Counted from the first letter of the stretch, positions 33,859 through 43,409 are shown. The stretch is DNA of 64,000 nucleotides from Streptomyces fumigatiscleroticus (GCF_014647975.1 NZ_BMQF01000001.1:124001-188000); one strand, 5' to 3'. Notes: generated by a model not told the origin, from the letters alone. Numbers and translations are program-made.

Positions 33859-34988
33859 CCACGACCCGCCCCTCGATCCCCTTCTTCCCGCCCGGCCTCT
33901 TCACGGCCGACCGCCGTCTCCTGCTCGACCTGCTGCGGCAGCTCGGCCGCGCCCCCGAGCAGCGTTTCATCCTCGGCGAGCACACCCGCCGCCTCGAACA
34001 GCGGCTGCGGGACCGCTACGGCGCGGCCGACGTGGTCGCCTGCGCCAGCGGCACCTCCGCACTCACCCTGGTCCTGACCGCGCTGGGCGTCCGGCCGGGC
34101 GACGAGGTGGTCGTACCGGCGCTGGGCTGCGCCCCGCTGGCCGCCTGTGTGGTCAACCTGGGCGCCGTACCCGTCTTCGCCGATGTCGACCCGCACACCC
34201 TGGTCGCCGACCCGGAGCAGGCGGAACGGCGGATCACCTCCCGCACCGCGGCCGTGATGCCGGCGCACCTGTTCTCCGTCATGGCCGACATGCCGCGCTT
34301 CGCCGGCCTCGCCCGGCGGCGGGGCGTGCGGCTGGTGGAGGACTCGGCGGTCGCGCAGGGCGCGGTGCTGGCCGGGCGGCCCGCGGGCCTGTGGGGCGAG
34401 GCCGGCGTGTACTCCTTCGTCCAGGTGAAGTCCTTCGGCATGCCCGGCGAGGGCGGGGTCGTCATCACCCGCGACGCACAGCTCGGCCACCGGGTGCGGA
34501 TGCTGCGCAACCACGGGCAGGACGGCACCCGCCGGTTCGTGCACCATCTCGTCGGCCACAACAGCAGGTTCGACGAGATCCAGGCGGCCTTCCAGTGCCA
34601 CCGGCTGGCCGGCCTCGACGCCCGGCTGCGGCGCCGGAGCAGCATCGCCGAGTACTACACCGCGCGGCTGGCGCCGCTGGCCGACCGGGGCGTCATCACC
34701 CCGCCGCCGGGCCGCGAGGGCCGCTGCCACTACGTGTACACACTGCTCGTGGAGGACCGCGACCGGCTGGCCGGGCATCTGCGGCGGCACGGCATCGGCA
34801 GCCACGTCTACTACCCGCATCCCCTGCCCCGGCAGCCGGCCTTCGCCCCGTACACCACCCCGGGCGAGAGATGGCCGCACGCCGAACGGGCCGCCCGGCA
34901 CATGCTGTCCCTGCCGCTGCACCCCCACCTGACGGACTGTCAGGCCGAGTACATCACCGACACCGTACGGGCCTTCGCGGGCGGCTGA
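33855..34988 (+). CDS. DegT/DnrJ/EryC1/StrS aminotransferase (second copy)
   Basis: A 377-residue paralogue of the preceding gene, clearly diverged. Marks: CASGTSALTLVLTALGVRPG, VVVPALGCAPLAACVVNLGA, VRLVEDSAVAQGAV, the PLP lysine in SFVQVKSFGMPGEGGVVIT, and NSRFDEIQAAFQCHRL. Both copies keep the lysine, so both should be active and probably act on different ketones or form a heterodimer, as in some antibiotic pathways. ATG 33855 overlaps the previous stop (ATGA), showing translational coupling. A 61-bp gap then precedes the UbiA-type gene. Confidence 0.88.
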
Positions 34989-35049
34989 CCGCCGTGCCCG
35001 CATCCGCACGGCCACCGGCCGCCCACCCCCAAGGAAGGGAGCGCCGCCC

Positions 35050-36039
35050 ATGACCGACCACGCCCACCCCGTCCCCCGCGCGGCCCGCCACGCCCGCCCG
35101 GAGTCCAAGGCGCGCAGCTACGCCCGGCTGGGCAAGCTCGACGTGTACGACTACTACCTCAGCATGGCCGTGGTGGTCTCCGCGCTCGCGCTGCCCGCCG
35201 GGCCGCCTGCGCCGGCCGCCGCGACGCTGGCGGTGTTCCTGCTCGGCGAGGTCCTCGTCGTCATGGCGATGGTCGCCCTGGACGACGTGACCGGCTTCCG
35301 CGACGGCAGCGACGCCCGCAACTACGGCCCGGACCACCCCCGCCGCCAGAGGCTGCGCAAACCGCTGGTCGCGGGCGCGCTCACCGTCCGCGAAGCGCTC
35401 GGCTTCGGCTGTGTCACCGCCGTGGCGGGCGCCGCGTCGTGGTCCCTGGCCGTGGCGGTGGCACCGCACCGTCCGCTCTGGGCGACGGTGCTGATCGCCG
35501 CCGTGTTCGTCGTCTCGGTGCAGTACTCCTACGGCCTGAGGATCAGCTACCGCGGGTTCCAGGAGGTGTTCCTGGCCGGGCTCGGAGCCGCCCTGGTGGT
35601 CGCGCCCTACGCCCTGGCCACCGGCGCCTTCTCCGGATTCGTCCTGGTGCAGGGCGTGCTGTTCGGGTGCGGGCCGCTGCTGTTCGGGGTGTACTCCAAC
35701 ACCAACGACGTCGACGGAGACCGCGCCGCAGGCCGGCTGACGGTGGCCTCCGTGGCCTCCGCGCGCGGCAACGCGGTCTTCGTCGGGGCCCTGTCGGCCG
35801 CGGAGTTCGCGCTCGGCGCCCTCGCCTCGGCCACCGGCCTGGCCCCGTGGTGGTTCGTGCTGTGGATGGCGCCGGTGACCGTGTTGCGCGTACGGCAGTA
35901 CCGGACCGGCTTCCGGCACGGCGACATCATGCGGGCCCGCAGGCGCGGCTTCACCGTGCACCGCGTCGCCACCGTCCTGCTGGTCGGCGCCAATCTGCTG
36001 GCCGCCGCCCTGGACTTGGGCCCGGGAGGCGCCACATGA
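35050..36039 (+). CDS. UbiA-type membrane prenyltransferase
   Basis: A 329-residue polytopic protein with about eight hydrophobic spans. The two Asp-rich motifs that bind prenyl diphosphate via Mg2+ are present: ALDDVTGFRDGSD (about 80-92) and SNTNDVDGDRAAGR (about 217-230). UbiA proteins attach prenyl groups to aromatic rings, or to phosphosugars and lipid carriers in a few branches; the acceptor here is unknown, and no aromatic-ring-forming gene is adjacent. A strong AAGGAAGGGAG site precedes the ATG. The stop overlaps the FAD oxidase gene (ATGA). It is rare to find it with two DegT genes and two acyl ligases. Confidence 0.85.
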   Translation: MTDHAHPVPRAARHARPESKARSYARLGKLDVYDYYLSMAVVVSALALPAGPPAPAAATLAVFLLGEVLVVMAMVALDDVTGFRDGSDARNYGPDHPRRQRLRKPLVAGALTVREALGFGCVTAVAGAASWSLAVAVAPHRPLWATVLIAAVFVVSVQYSYGLRISYRGFQEVFLAGLGAALVVAPYALATGAFSGFVLVQGVLFGCGPLLFGVYSNTNDVDGDRAAGRLTVASVASARGNAVFVGALSAAEFALGALASATGLAPWWFVLWMAPVTVLRVRQYRTGFRHGDIMRARRRGFTVHRVATVLLVGANLLAAALDLGPGGAT

Positions 36040-37400
36040 CACCGCAGCTGGACGTCGCCGTGGTCGGCGCCGGCATCGCCGGGCTGACCGCCGCGCACGA
36101 ACTGGGCCGGGCCGGCCTGACGGTGCGGGTCTACGAGGAACAGCCGCACGTCGGCGGCCGTATGCACAGCTTCCGCCACGACGGCTACACCGTCGACACC
36201 GGCGCGGAGCAGATCTCGCCGCACGGCTACCGCGCCACCTGGGAGCTGCTCGCCCGGCTCGGGGTGCCGGACAGCGACGTGCCGCGCGTCGGCGGCTCCC
36301 TCGCCACCTGGCGCAACGGCCGTGCCCGTCCCGGTGCCGCCGACCACCGTGCGGTGCTGACCGGCGCCGGACTCTCCCCGCGGGCCCGTGCCGACCTGGC
36401 CCGCATGCTGTCCTGGGCCGCGCTGCACCGCCGGCACTTCGCCGCCGACCGTCCCGAACACACCCCGCTGGGCACCGCCACCGTCGCGGAGTTCGCCGCC
36501 CGCTACCACCGCGACGTGCACGACTATCTGCTCCAGCCGCTGTGCGGCGCCTTCTTCGGCTGGGACACCGCCCGCTCCACCGCCGCACCCCTGATCGGTC
36601 TGCTGCTGGCGGTGGGACCCCCGGCCGGCTGGCGCACCTACCGCGACGGCATGGACCTGCTCGCCCGCCGGCTGGCCGACGGGCTCGACGTGGTCACCGG
36701 CCGTGCCGTGCACCAGGTCACCTCCGGCCGCCGCGGCGCGCGCCTGCATCTGGACGACGGGACGGTCACCGCCCGCGCCGTGGTGCTGGCCGTGCCCGCC
36801 CCGGTCGCCGCCCGCCTGCACGCCCGTCCCACCGCGGACGAGGCCGCGTACCTGGCGGCCTGCACCTTCACCCCCGCCCTGAAGGTCAGCTGCCTGCTGG
36901 ACCGGCCGCTCGCCCCGGCCTGCGGCCGCCCGCTGTACGTCCTGCTCACTCCCCGCGCCGAGGACCGGGTGCTGTCCTGCGTCATCGCCGACCATGTGAA
37001 GCACCCCGGGCGGGCACCGGACGGCAAGGGCCTGCTGACCCTGATGGCCGACGCCCGCACCATCCCCGACCTGCTGCGGGCACCGCACGCCGAGGTCGTC
37101 GACCGGCTCACCACGGCGGCCCGGCGCTATGTCCCCGGGCTGGACACGGCCGTACGACGGTCCTTCGTGCACACCCACGTCCACGGCCTGCCGGAGGCGA
37201 CCGCGCGGGCCCTGCGGCTGCGGCCCCGGTTCATGGCACGCGCCCCGCGCCCGGTGGAGTACGCCGGCGACTGGGTGATGCTGCGGCCCGCGAGCGAGGG
37301 CGCGGTGCGCTCCGGTGCCCTGGCCGCCTCCCGTGTCCTGGCCCGGCTGGCCGGGTCGCACGGCCGCCCCGCCCGGCGCATCGAGGAGCTGACCCTGTGA
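36036..37400 (+). CDS. FAD-dependent amine-oxidase/protoporphyrinogen-oxidase-like enzyme
   Basis: A 454-residue flavoprotein. The N-terminal dinucleotide-binding motif VVGAGIAGLTAAHELGRAGL, followed by YEEQPHVGGRMHSF and TGAEQISPHGY, is typical of the amine oxidase/PPOX/phytoene desaturase superfamily. Later blocks include FFGWDTARSTAAPL, a YRDGMDLLARRL substrate-domain motif and a C-terminal GDWVMLRPASEGAVRSG that closes the FAD site. It is coupled to the UbiA gene by ATGA, suggesting that it oxidises the prenylated product or its chain. It could equally oxidise an amine or desaturate a ring. Confidence 0.82.
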   Translation: MTPQLDVAVVGAGIAGLTAAHELGRAGLTVRVYEEQPHVGGRMHSFRHDGYTVDTGAEQISPHGYRATWELLARLGVPDSDVPRVGGSLATWRNGRARPGAADHRAVLTGAGLSPRARADLARMLSWAALHRRHFAADRPEHTPLGTATVAEFAARYHRDVHDYLLQPLCGAFFGWDTARSTAAPLIGLLLAVGPPAGWRTYRDGMDLLARRLADGLDVVTGRAVHQVTSGRRGARLHLDDGTVTARAVVLAVPAPVAARLHARPTADEAAYLAACTFTPALKVSCLLDRPLAPACGRPLYVLLTPRAEDRVLSCVIADHVKHPGRAPDGKGLLTLMADARTIPDLLRAPHAEVVDRLTTAARRYVPGLDTAVRRSFVHTHVHGLPEATARALRLRPRFMARAPRPVEYAGDWVMLRPASEGAVRSGALAASRVLARLAGSHGRPARRIEELTL

Positions 37401-38989
37401 AACCCCATGACATGGGCGTGCTGTTCGACCAGTGCGCCGAACACGGCGTCGCCACCCGCGTCCACCTGGACCGGCCGTTCGACCTGGCCCCCGGCGGCCG
37501 GACCGAGTACACCGTGGCCGGGCTGGCCCGGCTGGTCGAGGACGCCGCGGGCCGGCTGGCCGCCGCCGGGGCCCGGCGCGGCGACCGGGTGGCGATCGTG
37601 AAGGAGAACCACTGGGACTACGACCTGCTGGCCTGTGCCGCCGTACGGCTCGGCGCGGTGCCCGCCCAGCTCTCCGCCGAGCTGCCGCCCCAGACCCTGG
37701 CCGTGCTGCTGCGCCGGCTGCGGCCCGCGCTGCTGGTGACCACCACCGCCGTACTGGAGCGCTGCCGCCGCGCGGGCCACGACCCGGCACAGGCGGCCGG
37801 TACCGCCCTGGCCCTGGACGGCCCGGCACCCGGCGTGCTCGGCCCGGACGACGTGCGCGGCCACACCGCGCCCCGCCCCCGGCGGCGGCCCGACGACGCG
37901 CCGCTGGTGATCCACCACACGTCGGGCACCACCGGCGTGCCCAAACTGGTGGTCCACTCCACCCGGACCATCATCGGCAAACTGGCCCGCCTGGAGGCCG
38001 TGCGCTATCCCCACATCGGGGTGCGCCGCGACGACGTCCTGGCCAACGCGAGCGCCTTCGCCCACGGCCGGACCTTCTGCTGGACCGCCAGTGTGCTCTG
38101 CCTGGCCCCGCGTTCCCTCACCATCCTCAGCCGCCCGGACGCGGACTCGGCCGACGTGCTGCTGCGCGCCCGTCCGCCGACCGTCGTCGAGGCCCTGCCC
38201 GCCGTCTACGTCCGGCTGCGGCCCCTGACCGGACGGCTGGACAACGCCTTCCGCGACGTACGGCTGTTCATCTCCACCTACGACGCCGTGCACCCCCCGA
38301 CCCTGCGCGCCTATCTGCACGCCAGCGCGCGCCGCGGCGCGGTGTGGATGCAGGGCTGGGGACAGACCGAGACCGGCCCGCTGACCTTCCGCTTCCACAC
38401 CCGCCGGTCGACCGGCCCGCCGGGCAGCCGGGCCGGCACCCGCAACCTCGGCCGGCCCGTCCCGGTCAGGACGCGGCTGCGGGTGGTCGACCCCGACACC
38501 CTGCGCCCGGTGCCGCGCGGCAGTCCGGGCCTGCTGCTGGCCCGTACCTCCGCCCGCGCGCTGGGCTATCTCGGCGAGAGCGAGCGCTGGGACGCCAAGC
38601 ACGTCGGCCGCTGGTGGAGCACCGGCGATCTCGGCATCCACCATCGCGACGGCACCGTCGAACTGCTGGACCGCGAGGTGGACCACGCCCCGCGGCTGAG
38701 CTGTCTGCGCACCGAGGACCTGCTGGAGGACCGGCTGCCGCAGGCGCTCGAAGTCGTCGTACTCGCCCGCCCCGACGGGCCGCCGCTGCCGGTGGTCGTC
38801 ACCGCGGACGGCACCCTGGACCCCGAGCGGTGGCGGCGCGCGGTGGCCGGCCTGCCGCCGCTCCAGCCGCCCACCGCGCTCACCTGGCCGGAGCTGCCGC
38901 GCACCGGCACCGGCAAGGTGCGCCGCGGCGCACTGCTGCGGCAGCTGACCGGACACACCGGCACCTGCGGATCCGGCCGGTGGACCTGA
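37397..38989 (+). CDS. Acyl-AMP ligase (ANL superfamily), first
   Basis: A 530-residue adenylate-forming enzyme. Core motifs: HHTSGTTGVPKLVVHS (phosphate loop), GWGQTETGP (A5), STGDLGIHHRDGTVELLDRE (A7-A8 with the Asp), and RTGTGKVRR with the catalytic Lys (A10). The A8 loop is unusual, reading DREVDHAPRLSC where most have GRxDDxIKxxG. No carrier protein is fused. It likely makes an acyl-AMP or acyl-CoA for amide or ester formation. GTG 37397 overlaps the FAD oxidase stop (GTGA) and sits eight bases after GAGGAG. Substrate not predictable by eye. Confidence 0.85.
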   Translation: MKPHDMGVLFDQCAEHGVATRVHLDRPFDLAPGGRTEYTVAGLARLVEDAAGRLAAAGARRGDRVAIVKENHWDYDLLACAAVRLGAVPAQLSAELPPQTLAVLLRRLRPALLVTTTAVLERCRRAGHDPAQAAGTALALDGPAPGVLGPDDVRGHTAPRPRRRPDDAPLVIHHTSGTTGVPKLVVHSTRTIIGKLARLEAVRYPHIGVRRDDVLANASAFAHGRTFCWTASVLCLAPRSLTILSRPDADSADVLLRARPPTVVEALPAVYVRLRPLTGRLDNAFRDVRLFISTYDAVHPPTLRAYLHASARRGAVWMQGWGQTETGPLTFRFHTRRSTGPPGSRAGTRNLGRPVPVRTRLRVVDPDTLRPVPRGSPGLLLARTSARALGYLGESERWDAKHVGRWWSTGDLGIHHRDGTVELLDREVDHAPRLSCLRTEDLLEDRLPQALEVVVLARPDGPPLPVVVTADGTLDPERWRRAVAGLPPLQPPTALTWPELPRTGTGKVRRGALLRQLTGHTGTCGSGRWT

Positions 38990-39049
38990 CGGGACACGCT
39001 CCCGCCCGGCCCCGGACCCCCACACGGACACGCGACGGAGGTACCACCC

Positions 39050-39865
39050 GTGCAGCCCCTGGCTTCCCGCCCCCACTACTCCTTCTCCTGCGACCCGGCC
39101 CTCAGCCGTGAGCAGCACCGCCGGCTGGCCGCCGCCTACGACCCGATCACCCTGCCCCGGCTGGCCGCCACCGGCGTCACCACCGGCTGGCGCTGTCTGG
39201 ACGCCGGCTCCGGCGGCGGCAGCGTGGCCCGCTGGCTCGCCCGGCGCGTCGGGTCCACCGGGCAGGTGCTGGCCACCGACCTCGCGCCCCCCGAGCCCGG
39301 CGGCCGGCCGCCGCTGACGGTCCTCGCCCACGACCTGCGGCACGACCCGCTGCCCGAGGCCGCGTTCGACCTGATCGTCGTCCGGCTGGTCCTCCAGCAC
39401 CTGCCCGAACGGCAGGCGGTGCTCGGCCGTCTGGTGCGGGCCCTGGTACCGGGCGGATGGCTCCAGATCGACGAGCTCGACATCTCCTACGAACCGCCGC
39501 TGCTCACCCCCGACGAGCAGGCCGCACGGCTGTACACCAGGTTTCTCGCCGCCCGGTCGGCGGCGCTGCGGGCGGCGGGCGCCGATCCGCACTGGGGCCG
39601 GCACGTCCCGGCCGCCATGCGCGCCGCCGGTCTGGCCGACCTGGATCCGCAGCCGCACATCCTGCTGCGCAGCGCCGGTTCGGCCGCCCTGCGGCTGCTG
39701 CTGCACCACACCTACCATCTGCGGGACCAGCTGATCGCCGCGGGCCTGACCGACCGTCAGCTGCGTCAGGTGCGGACGGTGATGCGCGATCCGGTGTTCT
39801 GCGCCGCCTCCGGTGTCCTGTACTCCGTCCAGGGCCGCCGCCCGCGCGCCGAGGAGGTTTCGTGA
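39050..39865 (+). CDS. SAM-dependent class I methyltransferase
   Basis: A 271-residue methyltransferase with the SAM motif WRCLDAGSGGGSVARWLARR (about 45-65), acidic ATDLAPPEP, post-motif FDLIVVRLVLQHLPERQAVL and LVRALVPGGWLQIDELD. The C-terminal half is helical and probably binds the acceptor. It may O- or N-methylate a cluster intermediate. GTG 39050 lies nine bases after a perfect GGAGGT. Its stop overlaps the CoA-transferase start (GTGA). A 60-bp gap to the preceding ligase leaves it in the same operon. Confidence 0.87.
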   Translation: MQPLASRPHYSFSCDPALSREQHRRLAAAYDPITLPRLAATGVTTGWRCLDAGSGGGSVARWLARRVGSTGQVLATDLAPPEPGGRPPLTVLAHDLRHDPLPEAAFDLIVVRLVLQHLPERQAVLGRLVRALVPGGWLQIDELDISYEPPLLTPDEQAARLYTRFLAARSAALRAAGADPHWGRHVPAAMRAAGLADLDPQPHILLRSAGSAALRLLLHHTYHLRDQLIAAGLTDRQLRQVRTVMRDPVFCAASGVLYSVQGRRPRAEEVS

Positions 39866-41553
39866 CCGCCCCGGCCGTCGCGGCCGACGTCGTCGCCCGT
39901 CTGCTGCGGCCGGTGGCCGCCGACACCACGGCGGTCGCCCACCACATCGGCTGGGCCGGGCCGATCTCCCTGCCGCTGGGCGACGAACGGGCCGTGCAGG
40001 CCGCCTGCGGCCTCATGCACGTGCACGGCCGGGCGGCCGGCCGGCCCGCGCCGCTGGCCGTCGACTACGCCACCGCCACCGCCGGTGTGCTGGCGGCGCA
40101 GGGCGTGCTCGCCGCGCTGTTCGGCCGCGCCCGCGGGCTGCGCGTCACCACGGTGCACACGTCGGTGGGCCAGGCCGCTCTGCTGACGCTGGCGCAGTAT
40201 CTGGCGGCCGCCACCACCGACGACGACCCGGCCGAGCCGTCCGGACCCGGCACCGCCACCTTCACCAGCGCCGACCGGGTGCGCTTCGAGTGCGAGACGT
40301 TCGACCCGCTGCGCTGGCGGCGTTTCTGGCAGCTGCTCGGCGCCGACCCGGCCGCCGTCGCCCATGGCTGGCGCCCGTTCCAGCAGCGCTTCGCCACCGC
40401 CACCTGCCCGCTGCCCGCCGCCCTGCACACCGCCGCCGGACAGCCGGCCTTCCTGGCCGTCCGGTCCGCCGCCGACGAGGCCGGGATCAGTGTGCTGCCG
40501 GTGCGCGACGACCCGGCTCCGCCGGCCGTCCCGCCGTTCGTCCTCACCCCCCGGCAGGGAACCGGTCCCGACCCGCACGGTCACGGAAGCCAGAGCACCG
40601 GCGCGACGCGCCTCCGGCCGCTGGAGGGGGTGCGGGTCATCGAGTCCACCCGCCGGGTGCAGGGCCCGATGGCCGGGCACGTCCTGCATCTGCTCGGGGC
40701 CGACGTGCTGCGCATCGAACCGCCCGGCGGCGACCCGATGCGCGGCATCCCGCCCATCGCCGGCCGCTGCTCGGCCCGTTTCAGCGCCCTGAACGCCGGC
40801 AAGACCACCACCGAGCTCGACCTGGCCACCGATTCCGGCCGCCGGGCGGTGCACGAACTGGTGGCCACCGCGGACGTCTTCGTGCACAACTGGGCTCCGG
40901 GCAAGGCGGCGCAGTGGGGGCTGGACGCCGACGACCTGCACGCCACCCGGCCCGGTCTGGTCTACGCCGCGGCCTCCGGCTGGGGCGACCACCTTCCCCA
41001 GCCGCCCCCGATGGGCACCGACTACCTGGTCCAGGCGCACAGCGGCCTGGCCGCCGCCGTACGGCCCGCCGGCGAGCCGCCCGCCCCCTCCCTGATGACC
41101 CTCACCGACCTGCTGGGCGGACTGGTCTGCGCCCATGGCATCCTGGCCGCGCTGCTCACCCGCACCCGCACCACAGGCGGTGTCCGCGTCGACTCCAGTC
41201 TGCTGTCCGCCGCCGCCCTCCTGCCCCGTCCCGAGCGGCGCCCCCGCTGGCTGCCGCTGGACCGTCCCGTGCGCACCCGCGACGGATATCTCCAGCTCGG
41301 TCCGACCGCCCGGGCCGACCCGCGGCGCACCGCCTGCGCCGTGGGGCTGCCCGCCTCGGCCGGCCCCGGCGAGGTCCTCGCCCGGCTGCGCACCCGCCCC
41401 ACCCGGATGTGGCTGCACCGGCTGGCCGAGACCGGCCTGAGCGCCACCGCGGTCTGCACGGACCTGCGTGCCCTGGCCCAGGACCCGCGCTTCTACCGGG
41501 CTCTGGCCACCGCGGACCACGCCGTCCCCCGCTCCCCCTGGGAATTCGTATGA
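39862..41553 (+). CDS. Tandem-half family III (CaiB-like) CoA-transferase
   Basis: A 563-residue protein in two parts. Residues 255-490 form a recognisable CaiB/BaiF domain: LEGVRVIESTRRVQGPMAGH, GADVLRIEPPGGDPMRG, FVHNWAPGKAAQWGLDADDL, and the catalytic Asp in MGTDYLVQAHSGLAA. Residues 1-235 look like a degenerate half of the same fold (IGWAGPISLPLGDERAVQAACGLMHVHGRA, then ATATAGVLAAQGVLAAL). Two-half fusions occur among acyl-CoA:carboxylate CoA-transferases and related ligase partners. It likely moves CoA to the acyl substrate of the flanking ligases. GTG 39862 follows GAGGAGG and overlaps the methyltransferase stop; its own stop overlaps the next ATG. Confidence 0.78.
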   Translation: MTAPAVAADVVARLLRPVAADTTAVAHHIGWAGPISLPLGDERAVQAACGLMHVHGRAAGRPAPLAVDYATATAGVLAAQGVLAALFGRARGLRVTTVHTSVGQAALLTLAQYLAAATTDDDPAEPSGPGTATFTSADRVRFECETFDPLRWRRFWQLLGADPAAVAHGWRPFQQRFATATCPLPAALHTAAGQPAFLAVRSAADEAGISVLPVRDDPAPPAVPPFVLTPRQGTGPDPHGHGSQSTGATRLRPLEGVRVIESTRRVQGPMAGHVLHLLGADVLRIEPPGGDPMRGIPPIAGRCSARFSALNAGKTTTELDLATDSGRRAVHELVATADVFVHNWAPGKAAQWGLDADDLHATRPGLVYAAASGWGDHLPQPPPMGTDYLVQAHSGLAAAVRPAGEPPAPSLMTLTDLLGGLVCAHGILAALLTRTRTTGGVRVDSSLLSAAALLPRPERRPRWLPLDRPVRTRDGYLQLGPTARADPRRTACAVGLPASAGPGEVLARLRTRPTRMWLHRLAETGLSATAVCTDLRALAQDPRFYRALATADHAVPRSPWEFV

Positions 41554-43166
41554 CCAGCCCCTGGACCTCGAACAACGGCCTGATCATCCGCGATCTGGTG
41601 CCCGCCGCCGACCGCCGCGCCTGGGTCGCCCGCGGCCACTGCCCCGACCGGGACCTGTACTCCCTCTTCGCCGAGCACGCGCGCCGCCACCCGCACCGCC
41701 AGGCCGTCATCGACCCGGCAGGCGCCCTGGACTACCGGAGCCTGGACGCGTGGGTGCGGCGCATCGCCGGCCGGCTGTACGACGCCGGCCTCGACCACCG
41801 CGACATCGTCGCCGTCCGCCTGCCCAACGGCCGCGAGGCGGTCGCCGCCGAACTGGCCGTGGCCGCCCTCGGCGCCGTGGCCCTGCCCTGTCCCGCCGGG
41901 CCCGGCACCCGCGACACCCTCAGTCTGCTGCGCCGCTCCCGCGCCCGCGGCGCCGTCCTCGCCACCCCCGCCGACCTGGCCCCGCGCTCCCGACTCCCCG
42001 ATCTGCGCGCGGTGTTCGCCTTCGGCCCGTGCCGCCCCGGCGTCCACTCGCTCTCCGCCCCGGGCCCGCCGCTGAGCCCACGCCCCGTCGACCCGGAGGC
42101 CCCGGCCAGGATCCTGGTCTCCTCCGGCACCGAGTCCGAGCCCAAGATGGCCGCCTACTCCCACAACGCCATGGCCGGCGGCCGCGCCAACTACCTGCGC
42201 GCCCTGCACCGCCGCCCCGGCCCGATGCGCAACCTGCTGCTGGTCCCCCTGGCCTCCTCCTACGGCTCCTGCGGCACCTTCGTCACCCTCGCCGCCCTCG
42301 GCGGCACCCTGATCCTCCAGGACTCCCACGACCCCGCCACCACCTGGGCCACCCTCACCCGGCACCGCCCGACCCATCTCTTCGCCGTCCCCACCCTGCT
42401 GCGCCGGCTGGCCGACCACCCCGCCCGCCCCGACGAGAACGCCGACGGCCTGCACGCCCTCGTCTCCAGCTGCACCACCCTGGCGGAGACCACCGTCACC
42501 GCCTGCCGGGCCCGCTTCCGGCGGCCGGTCATCGCCGTGTACGGGTCCACCGACGGCGTCAACTGCCACACCGCCGCCACCGGACTCACCCCCGAGGCCG
42601 GCACCGGACGCCCCGACCCCGCCGTCGCCGCCATCCGCATCCTCGACGACCACGACCGCGAACTGCCCCCGGGCCGCCCCGGCCAGATCTGCGCCCGGGG
42701 CCCGATGACCCCGCTGAGCTATGTCGCCGATCCCGGCCTCGACGCCCGCCTGCGCACCTCGGGCGGCTGGGTCCGCACCGGCGACCGCGGCCGTCTCGAC
42801 CACCGCGGCCGCCTGCACCTGCTCGGCCGTCTGACCCACATCATCGACCGCGGCGGCTACAGCATCAGCCCCGCCCAGGTCGAACAGGAGCTGGGCACCC
42901 ACCCGGCGGTCGCCGAGGCCGTCTGTGTCGCCGTCCCCGACAGCGAGCTGGGCCAGCGCCTGTGCGCCTGCGTCCGCCAGGTCCCCGGCACCCGCCCCCT
43001 GGCCCTGGCGGAGCTCACCGCCTACCTGGAGGACCACCGCGGCCTGGAACGCCGCAAACTCCCCGAACTGCTCCTGCACCTCACCGACATGCCCTTCACC
43101 CCCTCCGGCAAGATCTGCCGCCGCACCCTGACCGAGCTGGCCACCGCCCGTCACAGGGATCAGTGA
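41550..43166 (+). CDS. Acyl-AMP ligase (ANL superfamily), second
   Basis: A 538-residue adenylate-forming enzyme resembling stand-alone aryl or cycloalkyl acid:CoA/AMP ligases (DhbE-like layout with a GLIIRDLVPAADRRAW start). Motifs: the phosphate loop is divergent, VSSGTESEPKMAAYSH; A5 is VYGSTDG; A8 is RTGDRGRLDHRGRLHLLGRL with IIDRGGYSISPAQVE; the A10 lysine is in FTPSGKICRR. It is the last gene of the eight-gene operon and overlaps the CoA-transferase stop. Together with the first ligase it could activate two different carboxylic acids, or one could feed the CoA-transferase. Substrate unknown. Confidence 0.85.
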   Translation: MTSPWTSNNGLIIRDLVPAADRRAWVARGHCPDRDLYSLFAEHARRHPHRQAVIDPAGALDYRSLDAWVRRIAGRLYDAGLDHRDIVAVRLPNGREAVAAELAVAALGAVALPCPAGPGTRDTLSLLRRSRARGAVLATPADLAPRSRLPDLRAVFAFGPCRPGVHSLSAPGPPLSPRPVDPEAPARILVSSGTESEPKMAAYSHNAMAGGRANYLRALHRRPGPMRNLLLVPLASSYGSCGTFVTLAALGGTLILQDSHDPATTWATLTRHRPTHLFAVPTLLRRLADHPARPDENADGLHALVSSCTTLAETTVTACRARFRRPVIAVYGSTDGVNCHTAATGLTPEAGTGRPDPAVAAIRILDDHDRELPPGRPGQICARGPMTPLSYVADPGLDARLRTSGGWVRTGDRGRLDHRGRLHLLGRLTHIIDRGGYSISPAQVEQELGTHPAVAEAVCVAVPDSELGQRLCACVRQVPGTRPLALAELTAYLEDHRGLERRKLPELLLHLTDMPFTPSGKICRRTLTELATARHRDQ

Positions 43167-43300
43167 GTGTCCTGCTGAACGGCCACGTGGCAGACGGTGG
43201 TGTCGATGTCGATGCCGTCGTAGTGGTCGACGGCGATGTAGTGCCGGTCCCGGCACCGGTAGGCGTTCCGGGTGTGCGGAGCCGGTTCCGCCCGGGTCAC
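43160..43300 (-). CDS. Possible 46-residue protein, unknown
   Basis: A short minus-strand frame from GTG 43300 to TGA at 43160-43162, overlapping the end of the ligase gene. Its third codon positions are about 90% G or C, much higher than on the opposite strand, and it contains AYRCRDRHYIAVDHYDGIDI and TTVCHVAV, which look protein-like. A TAA lies in frame about 24 bases before the GTG. No ribosome site is clear. It may be a real small gene or the end of a lost one. Confidence 0.3.
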   Translation of the reverse strand: MTRAEPAPHTRNAYRCRDRHYIAVDHYDGIDIDTTVCHVAVQQDTH

Positions 43301-43328
43301 ACGTATCTCGACAGCCGAGCGACCTTAC

Positions 43329-43344
43329 TGGACTTGCGGGTCCA
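43329..43344 (+). promoter_or_regulatory. Short inverted repeat upstream of quinone reductase gene
   Basis: TGGAC (43329-43333) and GTCCA (43340-43344) flank TTGCGG, about 65 bp before the quinone reductase ATG, in a region less GC-rich than average. It is a possible operator; the arms are only 5 bp. Confidence 0.25.
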
Positions 43345-43409
43345 ATTTCGGCTTCCTACGGTGCATGCATCGACACGACACATGTGAGATGCCGAAGAGG
43401 TGTTGACTC

